Assembly (NCBI RefSeq): GCF_900108485.1
Contig: NZ_FNXF01000004.1
Span: 186,001-250,000, forward strand
DNA from: Rheinheimera pacifica
Lineage (GTDB): Bacteria > Pseudomonadota > Gammaproteobacteria > Enterobacterales > Alteromonadaceae
Direction of reading: 5' to 3'
Length of the DNA stretch: 64,000 bases
Within the stretch, counting starts at the first letter, position 1; every line of letters starts with the position of its first letter. Under the pieces are notes generated by a model, which ran no database searches, was not told the origin of the DNA, and saw only the letters and a program-made list of their open reading frames with translations. This document shows, piece by piece, positions 53,693 through 63,000 of this stretch. Position numbers and translations under genes: made by a program.

Positions 53693-53784
53693 GTACACCA
53701 AATCATCGTAAAGGTGCATTATTGAGCCCTTTGTTTTTGCAGCAAATAAAGCCTTGACCAGGTTTGGTTTTTCGGTGAATGTAG
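53693..53784 (+). repeat. Module-end repeat, copy 1
   Basis: Starts with GTACACCAAAT right after the HTH stop, contains a degenerate hairpin (AAAGGTGC / GAGCCCTTT around ATTATT), GTTTTTGCAGCAAATAAAG, CCTTGACCAGG and TTTGGTTTTTCGG. The outer ACCAAA and TTTGGT can pair. Same order of parts as copies 2 and 3. Confidence 0.7.
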
Positions 53785-53902
53785 CGGAAATATGAAACTG
53801 ACTAGCGTTACTCGGTGGCAGTTAAACGGCTCCGGCGAATTGTAACAATTGGATCTGCCCCCGAAGGTTTTTTCAGATTCGGCGTTTTTTTAAGGAAGTA
53901 AT

Positions 53903-54823
53903 GTGTATACAGAATGGAAACCTAACAGCTGGATTGCCGTATTGTTTGGATTGCTGTTTCAACCCTTCGTATTTTTATACGTAAACCGGCCACGCTATTT
54001 TTTCTATTATCTGGCTCTGACACTGGGCTGCATTTTTCTTACGCAGCATCCAATAAGCGCGGCACTATTTTCAGAAGGTGGCAAAGCTCAGCATTGGCCA
54101 TACGCCATTACCATCGCTTGTGCCATACATGCGTATATCCTTAGTGCTAAGTATGATGTTTCACAAAAAAGAAGCTGGTGCGCTAGTTGGTGGGCAACGT
54201 TACTCTGCGTAGTAACGGTATATTTTTCACTTTTCGTTACGAAAACGTTTTTTTATGACTTTTACTCTATTCCCGCTGCATCAATGAGCCCGGCGTTAAA
54301 TACCGGAGATTATGTGGTTGTTAGTAAAAATGGTTATGGCAACTACTCTTATGCTGGAATACCTGTGTTGCAAACTAAATCAACCGCGACAGTGCAACGT
54401 GGTGACATAGTTGTGTTTAAAAAGCCCGGAAATGAAACACCAGACTTTATTAAGCGGGTAATAGCCGGTCCGGGAGATAAAATTTACTATCAACATAAAC
54501 GCCTATATCTAACCAGAGCATGTGATGGCTGCTTAGAATACGAGCTGATTGATAATGTGGAATTGGATAGCGCAGCTGCGAGTGAGATTTCACAATATCA
54601 GGAGACGCTGGACGGGCAAAAGTATCAAATCCAGCAGAACACAGCTAAACCCGACTTTATACAACATTACTTCCGTCAGCAGGGCATGCGCCTGGGTGAA
54701 TGGCAAGTTCCGGCGGGGCATTATTTTGTTATGGGCGATAATCGCGACAATAGTCTGGACAGCAGATACTGGGGCTTTGTGCCTGAGCAAAATATAGTGG
54801 GTAAAGCGGTGTATATATTTTAA
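53903..54823 (+). CDS. lepB: Signal peptidase I paralogue with multi-helix N-terminus
   Basis: 306 aa, GTG start at 53903 with AAGGAAG upstream (the ATG at 53901 is in another frame). The catalytic Ser127 is in AASMSPAL and the general base Lys184 in DFIKRVIAGPGDKI; the closing boxes are GHYFVMGDNRDNSLDSRYWG. Three or four hydrophobic helices precede the catalytic domain. Signal peptidases cut leader peptides from exported proteins; an extra copy within an accessory module may serve specific substrates. The gene is single and followed by the module-end repeat. Confidence 0.88.
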   Translation: MYTEWKPNSWIAVLFGLLFQPFVFLYVNRPRYFFYYLALTLGCIFLTQHPISAALFSEGGKAQHWPYAITIACAIHAYILSAKYDVSQKRSWCASWWATLLCVVTVYFSLFVTKTFFYDFYSIPAASMSPALNTGDYVVVSKNGYGNYSYAGIPVLQTKSTATVQRGDIVVFKKPGNETPDFIKRVIAGPGDKIYYQHKRLYLTRACDGCLEYELIDNVELDSAAASEISQYQETLDGQKYQIQQNTAKPDFIQHYFRQQGMRLGEWQVPAGHYFVMGDNRDNSLDSRYWGFVPEQNIVGKAVYIF

Positions 54824-54896
54824 CTAACCGCACAGTGTGGCCGCTGCGATTAACCTTTAGCTCAGCCGGTAACAGATTGCATACTAAATTAGCCAC

Positions 54897-54984
54897 CACA
54901 CCAATCCAACTTAAGGGCGCATTATTGCGCCCTTAGTTTTTTCTGAAGATAAAGCCTCGATAAGGTTGTTTTTTTGCAATTGGT
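54897..54984 (+). repeat. Module-end repeat, copy 2
   Basis: Divergent copy of the element at 53693 and 56076: CACACCAATCC, then the hairpin AAGGGCGC-ATTATT-GCGCCCTT, AGTTTTTT, GATAAAGCCTCGATAAGGTTG. The outer pair ACCAAT (54900-54905) and ATTGGT (54979-54984) replaces ACCAAA/TTTGGT of the other copies, a compensated change that supports a folded structure. Confidence 0.6.
54913..54940 (+). terminator. Terminator hairpin within repeat copy 2
   Basis: AAGGGCGC at 54913-54920 with GCGCCCTT at 54927-54934, loop ATTATT, followed by AGTTTTTT. A standard intrinsic terminator for the signal peptidase gene. Confidence 0.8.
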
Positions 54985-55154
54985 ATTTGAACCAATACAA
55001 CAACCTAACGCCATCCTGTCAAAAATTTGCTTACTTTATAACAATTGCTAAGGTTGAGTATAAGTTAATATTTAGTGAGTTTTTCATGCGTGCGCTTACA
55101 AGATTTGCTTGTAACACAAGATAACCTTGCAAAAAGTATCTTGAGGGATACACT

Positions 55155-55457
55155 ATGAGCATAAAACAAATTAAAGCAACAGAGCAGTTTAGCTGCTGGC
55201 TGGATGGCCTAAAAGATATTCAGGGCAGAGCACGCATTCAGGCCCGGATACAACGTCTTGCCGCTGGTAATCCTGGTGTCTATCGCAATTTAAAGTTGGG
55301 CGTGTCTGAGCTGAAAATTGATGTTGGGCCAGGGTACAGGGTGTACTACACGCAACGGCACAATGTGCTGATCATTCTGTTGTGTGGCGGCGATAAAGCA
55401 AGCCAGCGCGGCGATATCGATTTAGCGTATCAATTGATAAACAACCTTGAGGTGTAA
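55155..55457 (+). CDS. RelE/HigB-type toxin (Gp49-like addiction module killer protein)
   Basis: 100 aa. The pattern SCWLDGLKDIQGRARIQARIQRLA, GNPGVYRNL, VSELKIDVGPGYRVYYTQ and LLCGGDKASQRGDIDLA fits the PF05973 (HigB/RelE-like) toxins, which cleave mRNA on ribosomes; the arginine and tyrosine in GPGYRVYY are probable active residues. The gene precedes its antitoxin with one base between, the toxin-first order typical of higBA-like pairs. Confidence 0.88.
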   Translation: MSIKQIKATEQFSCWLDGLKDIQGRARIQARIQRLAAGNPGVYRNLKLGVSELKIDVGPGYRVYYTQRHNVLIILLCGGDKASQRGDIDLAYQLINNLEV

Positions 55458-55458
55458 C

Positions 55459-55752
55459 ATGAGCATAAAACTGCAAGATTACGATGTAGCAGAGCACCTG
55501 CGTACACCAGAGGAGATGGCGGCTTATCTTGAGGCCTCAATAGCCGAATGTGATGGTGATGCCAGCTTTGTTGCCAAAGCGCTGGGTGACATTGCTCGTG
55601 CGAAAGGCATGGCCACATTGGCGCGCGATACCGGCCTGGGTCGCGAGAGCTTATATAAAGCACTATCCGTTGATGGCAATCCGCAATTAAGCACGGTACT
55701 AAAAGTCGCCAAAGCACTTGGCTTGCAATTCAGTGTCAAGCCAGCGGCTTAA
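55459..55752 (+). CDS. Addiction module antidote protein (HigA-like HTH)
   Basis: 97 aa from the ATG at 55459, one base after the toxin stop, with GAGG upstream. The N-terminal part (LQDYDVAEHLRTPEEMAAYLEA) is the toxin-binding signature of the family, and the C-terminal HTH is MATLARDTGLGRESLYKALSVDGNPQLSTVLKVAKALGLQFSVK. It neutralises the toxin and represses the pair's promoter. It is followed 30 bases later by the second copy of the orphan HTH gene. Confidence 0.88.
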   Translation: MSIKLQDYDVAEHLRTPEEMAAYLEASIAECDGDASFVAKALGDIARAKGMATLARDTGLGRESLYKALSVDGNPQLSTVLKVAKALGLQFSVKPAA

Positions 55753-55782
55753 ATTGTCATCGGGCAATGTGCGAGGTGTAGT

Positions 55783-56067
55783 ATGAGTATCTTTAACGAG
55801 CTAAAGGATTCTCTGACCGAAGCGGTGGATATTAAACACGGGCGTAAGGCTCCAAGCCGGGTCACCCGCCATAAAGTGGCAGATGTTAAAACCCTGCGCG
55901 AAAGTTTAGCCATTACTCAGGCGCAGTTAGCCCAAGCGCTGGGTACCAGTGTCGATACCATTAAAAGCTGGGAGAGTAAAAGGCGTAACCCAACTGGCCT
56001 GGCCGCCAAAGTGTTGGCTACTATTCAGGACAACCCCGAGTTTTACCACCAACTGGCACCGCACTAA
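55783..56067 (+). CDS. HTH (antitoxin-like) protein, copy C
   Basis: 94 aa, matching the copy at 53403 at 87 of 93 aligned residues. The HTH core (TQAQLAQALGTSVDTIKSWESK) is unchanged; differences cluster in residues 19-31 (HGRKAPSRVTRHK). The gene is placed 30 bases after the antidote of a toxin-antitoxin pair, so it may be the third gene of that transcript. Confidence 0.8.
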   Translation: MSIFNELKDSLTEAVDIKHGRKAPSRVTRHKVADVKTLRESLAITQAQLAQALGTSVDTIKSWESKRRNPTGLAAKVLATIQDNPEFYHQLAPH

Positions 56068-56075
56068 ACTGGCCG

Positions 56076-56166
56076 GTACACCAAATCAGTGTAAGGGCGC
56101 ATAATCGCGCCCTTAGTTTTTGCAGCAAATAAAGCCTTGACCAAGTTTGGTTTTTCGGTAAATGTA
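56076..56166 (+). repeat. Module-end repeat, copy 3
   Basis: GTACACCAAAT at 56076-56086, hairpin AAGGGCGC-ATAATC-GCGCCCTT at 56093-56114, AGTTTTTGCAGCAAATAAAG, CCTTGACCAAG and TTTGGTTTTTCGG. The cleanest copy of the element; the hairpin with its T run should also be a terminator. Confidence 0.72.
56093..56121 (+). terminator. Terminator hairpin within repeat copy 3
   Basis: AAGGGCGC at 56093-56100 with GCGCCCTT at 56107-56114, loop ATAATC, followed by AGTTTTT. It ends the TA/HTH transcript. Confidence 0.8.
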
Positions 56167-56261
56167 ACAGCAAGTTTAAGGCTGGCTAACTTGGTTTAGT
56201 GGGAGTTGAGAGAGTCTGGCAAAGGCATGATTTGATCCTGATTGATATAAGGACATTTTGA

Positions 56262-56915
56262 ATGAAACATCTGAAAGGACGCTGGCGAGCGCTGCTCCGA
56301 GGACCTATACACATCATCTCAATGCTGGCCATTTCATGGCTTACGTATTGGTACTTTAGATATTCTCAAACGTGCTGGGAACACTACGATGTTGCTTGTA
56401 TGTCCTCAGATACCAGCGAACTGGTTTGGAAAATTGCAATCGCTCTATCGCAGTTCGCTGGTATCGGTCTTCTCTTGTGGGACCTGGACAAAAAATTAAA
56501 CGCACTCATTGGCACTAAATTAGTAGGGTATTTTTTTAACAAACTAAAAGCTTGGTGGCGTTTGTGGTTCAAGCAAAAGTACTCAATGAAAGTTGAGGTG
56601 GGGGTACCTCTTTTTTACGTTGGCAGCGATGTCAGTATGACATTTAAAAAAGCTGATATTTCCATTGAGGAACGATTGGCAGAAATTGAAACATCGCTTG
56701 AGATACACAGAAAAGCTATCGCTAAAGAAGCTGAGGAAAGAAGACGGCTAGAAAGTCACGTGAATGACAGTGTTAAACGGCTTGAATCCGATATTGAACA
56801 ACGTAGTGACCACGTGCTGGGTAAGGTGAAGGAAATTCATGTCGGTGGCTATACAATGCAGGCATGGTCAATTTTTCTGATTCTATATTCTGCAGTACTA
56901 GGTGTATTTGTGTAA
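56262..56915 (+). CDS. Hypothetical membrane protein with coiled coil
   Basis: 217 aa, unrecognised. Two N-terminal helices (HIISMLAISWLTYWYF and IAIALSQFAGIGLLLW), a basic linker (KAWWRLWFKQKY), a coiled coil over about residues 133-185 (ERLAEIETSLEIHRKAIAK and EEERRRLESHVNDSVKRLE-like heptads) and a C-terminal helix (AWSIFLILYSAVLGVFV). Base use is more AT-rich than the housekeeping neighbours. The gene stands between the last repeat of the accessory array and ygiQ. A role in scaffold or defence is possible but nothing in it shows this. Confidence 0.65.
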   Translation: MKHLKGRWRALLRGPIHIISMLAISWLTYWYFRYSQTCWEHYDVACMSSDTSELVWKIAIALSQFAGIGLLLWDLDKKLNALIGTKLVGYFFNKLKAWWRLWFKQKYSMKVEVGVPLFYVGSDVSMTFKKADISIEERLAEIETSLEIHRKAIAKEAEERRRLESHVNDSVKRLESDIEQRSDHVLGKVKEIHVGGYTMQAWSIFLILYSAVLGVFV

Positions 56916-57007
56916 GTCCAACCTATTGTAAAAAATTGAATTTTTACGTGAGAGATTTACGCGCCAATTAGAACTTACCACCATTCGCCTTTCCCTTGCA
57001 CTCCTTG

Positions 57008-57013
57008 TATAAT
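57008..57013 (+). promoter_or_regulatory. -10 element of ygiQ promoter
   Basis: Consensus TATAAT at 57008-57013, about 33 bases before the ygiQ ATG. The matching -35 is weak (near 56985), so the promoter may depend on an activator or an extended contact. Confidence 0.5.
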
Positions 57014-57045
57014 ACGCGCCCTTGATACACTCTGGTGCTTAATTT

Positions 57046-59391
57046 ATGTCCACTGTTGCTACTACCGTTTCCCGCAAGTCTGCCCCTGTAGCACGCATGG
57101 CGCCTGAGCGTGACTTATTCAGCTACCCGAAATACTGGGCCGAGTGCTATGGCACGGCGCCGTTTTTACCTATGTCGCGCGCCGAGATGGATAAACTGGG
57201 CTGGGACAGCTGCGATGTTATTTTGGTAGTAGGCGATGCCTATGTAGACCACCCCAGCTTTGGTATGGCGGTAGTAGGACGTATGTTAGAAGCCCAGGGC
57301 TACCGCGTTGGCCTGATTTGTCAGCCGGATTGGCACAGCAAAGACGACTTTATGCGGCTGGGCAAACCAAACCTGTTTTACGGGGTGTCTGCCGGTAATA
57401 TGGACTCGATGATTAACCGCTACACCGCCGATAAAAAGCTGCGCCATGACGATGCTTATACCGCCGGTGACATTGGCGGCAAGCGGCCGGACCGGGCGGT
57501 TACCGTGTACACCCAGCGCTGTAAAGAAGCCTATAAAGATGTGCCGGTAATTATTGGTGGTATTGAAGCCAGCCTGCGCCGTATTGCGCACTATGATTAC
57601 TGGTCAGAAAAAGTGCGCCGTTCAGTTATTTTTGACGCCAAGGCCGATATTTTAATCTACGGCAATGCCGAGCGGCCATTAATCGAAGTAGCACATCGTA
57701 TTGCCTCTGGTGTGCCGGTAAGCGAGATCCACGATGTGCGTGGCACGGCTGTGATCCGTAAAGAGCCATTACCCGGCTGGCGCGGTGTGGACTCTACCGC
57801 TATTGATAAAATCGGCAAAATTGACCCTATCTCCAACCCTTATGGCGCCGATGATGTTGGCTGCAGCAGTTATTCGGAATATGCCAAAGCCGGTATTGAT
57901 CTGAGTAAACCCGCTGAAGTAGAAGCCAAACCGATTTTAGTGCAGCCGCCACGGCAAAAACCTTGGGAGCAAACCTACGTTAAGCTGCCGGCGTTTGAGC
58001 AGGTAAGCGTAAATAAGCCGCTGTATGCTCATGCTTCGCGCATTTTGCACCAGGAAACTAACCCGGGTTGTGCCCGTGCGATAATGCAGCGCCATGGCGA
58101 CCGGCATATCTGGGTTAACCCGCCGGCATTTCCGCTTTCTACAGAAGAGATGGATTTAGTCTTTGGCTTGCCGTATCAGCGCGTGCCGCACCCGGTGTAT
58201 GGCAAGGAGAAAATTCCGGCCTACGAGATGATTAAAACCTCGGTGAATATTATGCGCGGCTGCTTTGGTGGTTGCTCGTTTTGCTCTATTACCGAGCATG
58301 AAGGCCGCATTATTCAAAGCCGCTCGAAAGAATCGATCATGCAGGAGATCAAGGATATTCGCGATAAAGTACCGGGCTTTACAGGCGTGATATCCGATCT
58401 TGGCGGCCCCACGGCCAATATGTACCGCTTAAACTGTAAAAACCCGAAAGCCGAGCAAACTTGCCGCCGGCCAAGCTGCGTGTACCCGACCATTTGCGAG
58501 CATATGGACACCGACCAGAGCCCGACGGTAGAGCTGTACCGCGAAGCGCGTACTTTGCCTGGCATTAAAAAAGTGTTGGTGGCCTCCGGCGTGCGTTACG
58601 ACTTAGCAGTAGAAGACCCGAACTATGTACGCGAGCTGGTGCAGCACCATGTTGGCGGCTATTTAAAAATCGCGCCCGAGCACACCGAAAGTGGCCCGTT
58701 GTCGAAGATGATGAAGCCTGGCATGGGTGCTTATGATAAATTTAAAGAAATGTTCGACCGCTTTAGTAAAGAGGCCGGTAAAGAGCAATTTTTAATTCCG
58801 TATTTTATTGCTGCCCACCCGGGCACCACCGATATGGATATGATTAACCTGGCGCTGTGGTTAAAAGAGCGTGACTTTAAACTGGACCAGGTACAAAACT
58901 TTTACCCCAGCCCAATGGCGAACGCGACCACCATTTACCACACGGAAATGAACTCGCTGAAAAACATCAACAAAGCCAATGATGAAGTGGTAGCGGTGCC
59001 TAAAGGCGAGCGCCAGCGCCGCTTACATAAAGCCATACTGCGCTACCACGACCCCAAAGGCTGGCCGCAAATTCGCGAAGCCTTAATTAAAATGGGCTTA
59101 AAGCATTTAATTGGCCGCAGCAAAGGCTGTTTGGTGCCGGAAGAGGGCAAAGACGAGCAGTTTAAAAAGCCACAAAAAGGTGGCCAACCAGCACTTAGCC
59201 GTCACACCGGTTTAAACCCGGCGGCTAAGGCCATTGCTAAGCGTAGCCAGCGTGAAACATGGGAAAAAGACGACAAGCAAGGCAAAAAGCCGCAGGGTAA
59301 CAAGCCGTTTAACGCCAGTGGCAAACCTGCCGCTAAAAGCCCTGCAGGCAAAGCTCAGGGCCAGAAGAGCCCGCCGCGGTCTAAAGGCTGA
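57046..59391 (+). CDS. ygiQ: YgiQ-family radical SAM protein
   Basis: 781 aa, full length with the long basic C-terminus of gammaproteobacterial YgiQ. The iron-sulfur motif is CFGGCSFC (Cys406, Cys410, Cys413) inside [20 protein letters not shown]. The N-terminal B12-binding-like region has [16 protein letters not shown], and [14 protein letters not shown] [14 protein letters not shown] lies in the radical SAM barrel's far side. The substrate is unknown. The C-terminal 110 residues are low-complexity, rich in Lys, Gln and Gly. The stop overlaps the ATG of thpR by one base (TGATG). Confidence 0.94.
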   Translation: MSTVATTVSRKSAPVARMAPERDLFSYPKYWAECYGTAPFLPMSRAEMDKLGWDSCDVILVVGDAYVDHPSFGMAVVGRMLEAQGYRVGLICQPDWHSKDDFMRLGKPNLFYGVSAGNMDSMINRYTADKKLRHDDAYTAGDIGGKRPDRAVTVYTQRCKEAYKDVPVIIGGIEASLRRIAHYDYWSEKVRRSVIFDAKADILIYGNAERPLIEVAHRIASGVPVSEIHDVRGTAVIRKEPLPGWRGVDSTAIDKIGKIDPISNPYGADDVGCSSYSEYAKAGIDLSKPAEVEAKPILVQPPRQKPWEQTYVKLPAFEQVSVNKPLYAHASRILHQETNPGCARAIMQRHGDRHIWVNPPAFPLSTEEMDLVFGLPYQRVPHPVYGKEKIPAYEMIKTSVNIMRGCFGGCSFCSITEHEGRIIQSRSKESIMQEIKDIRDKVPGFTGVISDLGGPTANMYRLNCKNPKAEQTCRRPSCVYPTICEHMDTDQSPTVELYREARTLPGIKKVLVASGVRYDLAVEDPNYVRELVQHHVGGYLKIAPEHTESGPLSKMMKPGMGAYDKFKEMFDRFSKEAGKEQFLIPYFIAAHPGTTDMDMINLALWLKERDFKLDQVQNFYPSPMANATTIYHTEMNSLKNINKANDEVVAVPKGERQRRLHKAILRYHDPKGWPQIREALIKMGLKHLIGRSKGCLVPEEGKDEQFKKPQKGGQPALSRHTGLNPAAKAIAKRSQRETWEKDDKQGKKPQGNKPFNASGKPAAKSPAGKAQGQKSPPRSKG

Positions 59392-59912
59392 TGCAGCGGC
59401 TGTTTTTCAGCCTAAAGTTCTCCCCGGCGCAGCAACAGCAGTTGCTGCCGTATCAGCAGCAGGCGCTGGGTTTATGCCCGGCGGCCAGAGCCGTTGATAG
59501 CGACAACCTGCATTTAACGTTGTTTTTCTTAGGTCAGGTTAATACCACCCAGCAACAACGGCTGGTTGCAGCGGCACAGCAAATTAAAGCACCGGCCTTT
59601 AGCCTGACGCTGGATCATCTGGCTTGCTTTGCCAAACCGAAAATTCTTTATCTGGCGCCTTCGGTAATACCCGATGCACTGTTGCAGTTACAACAGCAGG
59701 TGGCGGCGTTGTGTAAAGCAGAAGGCTTTAGCGATAGCCATGATAACTACCGGCCGCATATTACTCTGGCGCGCCACGCGGTATGTGCAGAAGATTATTA
59801 TCAGCAGCTGGCGCCATTAACTTTGCAGATCAATGAATTTGTCCTGTACCATTCAACGCAGTGGGATGGGCGCTTGCAGTATTTGCCGCTTTATCACTTT
59901 ATGCTGATATAA
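59391..59912 (+). CDS. thpR: RNA 2',3'-cyclic phosphodiesterase (ThpR/LigT)
   Basis: 173 aa 2H phosphoesterase. The two His-x-Thr/Ser motifs are LHLTLFFLGQV (His41) and RPHITLAR (His123). It hydrolyses 2',3'-cyclic phosphate ends of RNA. The gene starts on the last base of the ygiQ stop codon (TGATG), so the pair is translationally coupled. Confidence 0.93.
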   Translation: MQRLFFSLKFSPAQQQQLLPYQQQALGLCPAARAVDSDNLHLTLFFLGQVNTTQQQRLVAAAQQIKAPAFSLTLDHLACFAKPKILYLAPSVIPDALLQLQQQVAALCKAEGFSDSHDNYRPHITLARHAVCAEDYYQQLAPLTLQINEFVLYHSTQWDGRLQYLPLYHFMLI

Positions 59913-59913
59913 C

Positions 59914-59946
59914 AACTCTTTAGCCTCAGGGGATTAAGAGTTTTAT
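59914..59946 (+). terminator. Hairpin after thpR
   Basis: AACTCTT at 59914-59920 pairs with AAGAGTT at 59936-59942, then TTAT. The loop has 15 bases. It begins one base after the thpR stop codon. Confidence 0.55.
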
Positions 59947-60039
59947 CTCAACCTGCTATAGTTCATCAGTGATTAATTTTCGCCACTTATACTCGGCGCA
60001 CACACCCGAACAACGACACCCCGTTAACAAGGATTGGTT

Positions 60040-63000
60040 ATGCCTGCCTCAGCGTCATTTTTGCGTAAAATTTTTGGCTCGGTAAACTGGACGGCCCCTG
60101 ACTGGCTGCATCAGTTTTGTCACTATGTAAAGCAGCGCCCGGCTAAGTTCTGGGGCGCTGTAGTGGCGTTAGTTGTGCTTATTGCCGCCGCTGTTGCTGG
60201 TTATTACTACTATCAGCAATTACCCAAACCGCTAAAAGTGAAGGCAACTGTGCAAAGCCCGGCACTGGGGCATTATCAGGACAACGTTGAGCAGCCCACC
60301 GCACTGCGCGTGCAGTTTAACTATGACATGAGCGATCAGGCCGGGCGCATTGCACCGGTACCGCAGCTTTCAGCGGCCCGGCTGGATTTAATTGGCGAAG
60401 AATTAAGCGAAGGTGTCAGCTTAAGCCCGGCCATAGCTGGCAAGTGGCTGTGGCAGGATGACAACACGCTAATTTTTACCCCACAACAGGCCTGGCCCGC
60501 CGGGCAACGTTACCAGCTTAAGCTGGATAAAAGTATTTTTGCAGCCGGTACCTTACTGGCAGAACAACAATACAGTTTTGATACTGTGCCACTTACCGGC
60601 GCTATTAACCGCTTACGTTTTTATCAGCACCCCACCGAACAAGCCACCCGGCAAATAGTCGCTACGTTAAATTTCAGCCACCCGGTAGATATCGACAGCG
60701 TGAAAAGCCAGCTGTCGATGACCATGCGCCCCGATGGCGGTGATGTTCGCAGCAAAGGTAAGCCACTGGATTTTAGCATCAGCGCAGATAAAACCGGCCG
60801 CGAGCTCTATCTGCAATCGGCAGCGTTAACGCTGCCAGAGCGCGAGCAATATTTAACTGTGTTATTAAAAGCCGGGGTAAAAGCACAACACGGCAGTGGC
60901 AAAACCAGCCGGGAAAACAGCCAACAGCTGTTAGTGCCGGATAAAACCAGCTTTTTAAAAGTAGAAGAGCTGCGCACCGACATTATCCGTAGCTCTGAGC
61001 AACAGCTCGAGCAAGAACCAGAGCAAATGCTGCTGTTAAGTTTTACTGATCGCATCAGCCGCACCGAGCTGCAAAACAAACTGAAACTGTATGTATTGCC
61101 AAAACACCCACAGCGTAATTCTAACTATTGGGCGCCGGGCGAAGTCAGCAGCAGCGTATTACAGCAAGCCAGCCTGCACAGCTTTGAGCTGATGCCCACG
61201 CCGGAAGCCAACGACAGTGCCTTTAGCATTAAGCTGGATGTGCCACCAGGCCAAAGCCTGTTTGTTAGTGTAGCCAAAGGCTTATCATCGACCAGTGATT
61301 TTACCCTGGCCAGTGAATACCGCGCTGTGGTGCAGGCGCCACAGTATCCGAAAGAAGCTCGGATAGTGGGTGAAGGTGCCATGCTAACGCTAAGCGGTGA
61401 GCAAACCTTGCAGTTGCTAAGCCGTGGCGTTAAGGGCGTGCGGGTAAAACTGCATAAATTGCTGCCGGGCGAGCTAAACCACTTTATCAGCCAGACTGGT
61501 GGCGATATCAGCCAGCCATATTTTTACAACTATAACTTTGATGAAAGCAATATCAGCAGCAGTTACGAGAAAACCTTTACGCTGGCCAATAGCCACGCCA
61601 AGCAGGCAAATTACCTGTCGTTAGCGTTAAAGCCGTATCTGGCTGAAGCGGGCATGGGGGTGTTTTTTATTCAGTTAACCGAATTTGACCCGGCCCGGCC
61701 GAAAAGCGAAGGCCAGCAACTGGATAAGCGGTTGGTGCTGGTAACCGATTTAGGCTTACTGGTAAAACACAACAGCGACAGCAGCCAGCAGGTATTTGTC
61801 ATGTCGGTGGCCGATGGCAAACCGGTAGCCGGCGCCAAAGTAGAGCTGCTGGGCAAAAATGGTGTAGCGGTGTTAAGCGGCACCACCAATGCCCAGGGCA
61901 GTGTAAACTTAGACAAAACCAGCGGTTTTGTACGCGAACGCCAGCCGGTGGTGTACCTGGTTAGCCGCAGCAGTAATGGCGTAACCGATAGCAGCTTTAT
62001 TCCGTATGATCGCTATAGTCGCCAGTTGGATTATTCCAAATTTAATACCAGTGGCCGTTATCAGGATGAAAACAGCGCCAAAGCATTAAGCGCTTATATG
62101 TTTAGCGACCGGGGTATTTACCGGCCCGGTGAGCAGGTGCAACTGGCGGCCATTATCCGCCATAACGATTTGTCGCTGGCCGAGCAAAAGCTGCCGTTAA
62201 AAATACAGGTGCAGGGGCCGCGTGGCAGTACTTTCTGGCAGCAAAACTTCAGTTTAAGTGGCCGTGGTATGCACACCTTTAGCCTGGACACCCAGCCACA
62301 CAGTGACACCGGTAATTATTATGCCAATATCAGCCTGCTTGACAGCAAGGGCAATACCGAGCGGCACTTAGGCTCGGTTAGCTTTGTAGTGGAAGAATTT
62401 CAGCCCGACACTCTGAAAATCAGCAGCAGTTTTAACCAGCAGGGCAAAGGCTGGTTATCGCCACAAAATTTAGTGGCGCAAGTGCAACTGGATAACCTGT
62501 TTGGCACCCCGGCACAGCAGCGCCGGGTAACCGCCAAATTTGAACTGATCCCGGCAGGTTTTAGCTTTAGTGAATATAAAGATTATCGCTTTATTGCCCC
62601 GCAGGAGCAGCAACTTAACAGCAACAGTGTACGGCAGAGCCTGGATGAGCAGCAAACCGATGCCGACGGTAAAGCCAGTTTTACGCTGCCGCTTGAGCAA
62701 TACAGCGGTGGTACTTACCGGCTGGTGCTGACCACCGAAGGTTTTGATGGCGGCGGTGGAAAAAGTGTGCAAAACAGACGCAGCGCACTGGTATCGCCGT
62801 TAAATGAGCTGGTAGGGGTAAAAAGCGATGGCGAGCTAAGCTACCTGAAAAGACAGCAAAGCCGTAGTTTGCAGTTTATCGCCATTAACAACAGTTTAGC
62901 GCAGATAGCGCTGAATGAATTAACACTGAAACTGGTAGAGAAACGGCCATTATCTAGCTTAGTTAAACAAAACGATGGCACCTACCAGTACCAGAGCATA

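Larger units (their letters stand above)
53391..53784. repeat. Long duplicated segment, copy A (partner 55771-56166)
   Basis: This stretch, which spans ribosome site, HTH gene and downstream hairpin repeat, is matched at 55771-56166 by a segment of nearly the same length. The two HTH products differ by six residues and one insertion in 94. Downstream they share GCAGCAAATAAAGCCTTGACCA and TTTGGTTTTTCGGT blocks. The similarity ends where the next module begins. Confidence 0.8.
54824..55154 (+). other. Intergenic region between signal peptidase and TA module
   Basis: 331 bases with no ORF. It holds the second copy of the module-end repeat (54897-54984) and a nested palindrome at 54963-55006: AGGTTGTT with AACAACCT outside and ATTGGT with ACCAAT inside. 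Behind it, AT-rich DNA at 55010-55080 probably carries the promoter of the toxin-antitoxin pair. Confidence 0.5.
55771..56166. repeat. Long duplicated segment, copy C (partner 53391-53784)
   Basis: Second copy of the segment with the HTH gene and following repeat. It starts at GCGAGGTGTAGT before the ATG. The ATTTGGTGTAC promoter element found before copy A is not present before this copy; instead the antidote gene precedes it. Confidence 0.8.

Noticed and set aside
53901-53903. ATG at 53901 as start of the signal peptidase
   Set aside because: It is in another frame; the GTG at 53903 begins the protein that carries the full catalytic domain.
53693-56166. Integron attC sites, since the module-end repeats separate gene units and matches to GTTRRRY/RYYYAAC occur nearby (for example ACCTAAC at 55003)
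   Set aside because: The core motifs are not at the same place in the three copies, the paired R and L boxes of attC are missing, the terminator hairpin dominates the structure and no integron integrase is in the window.
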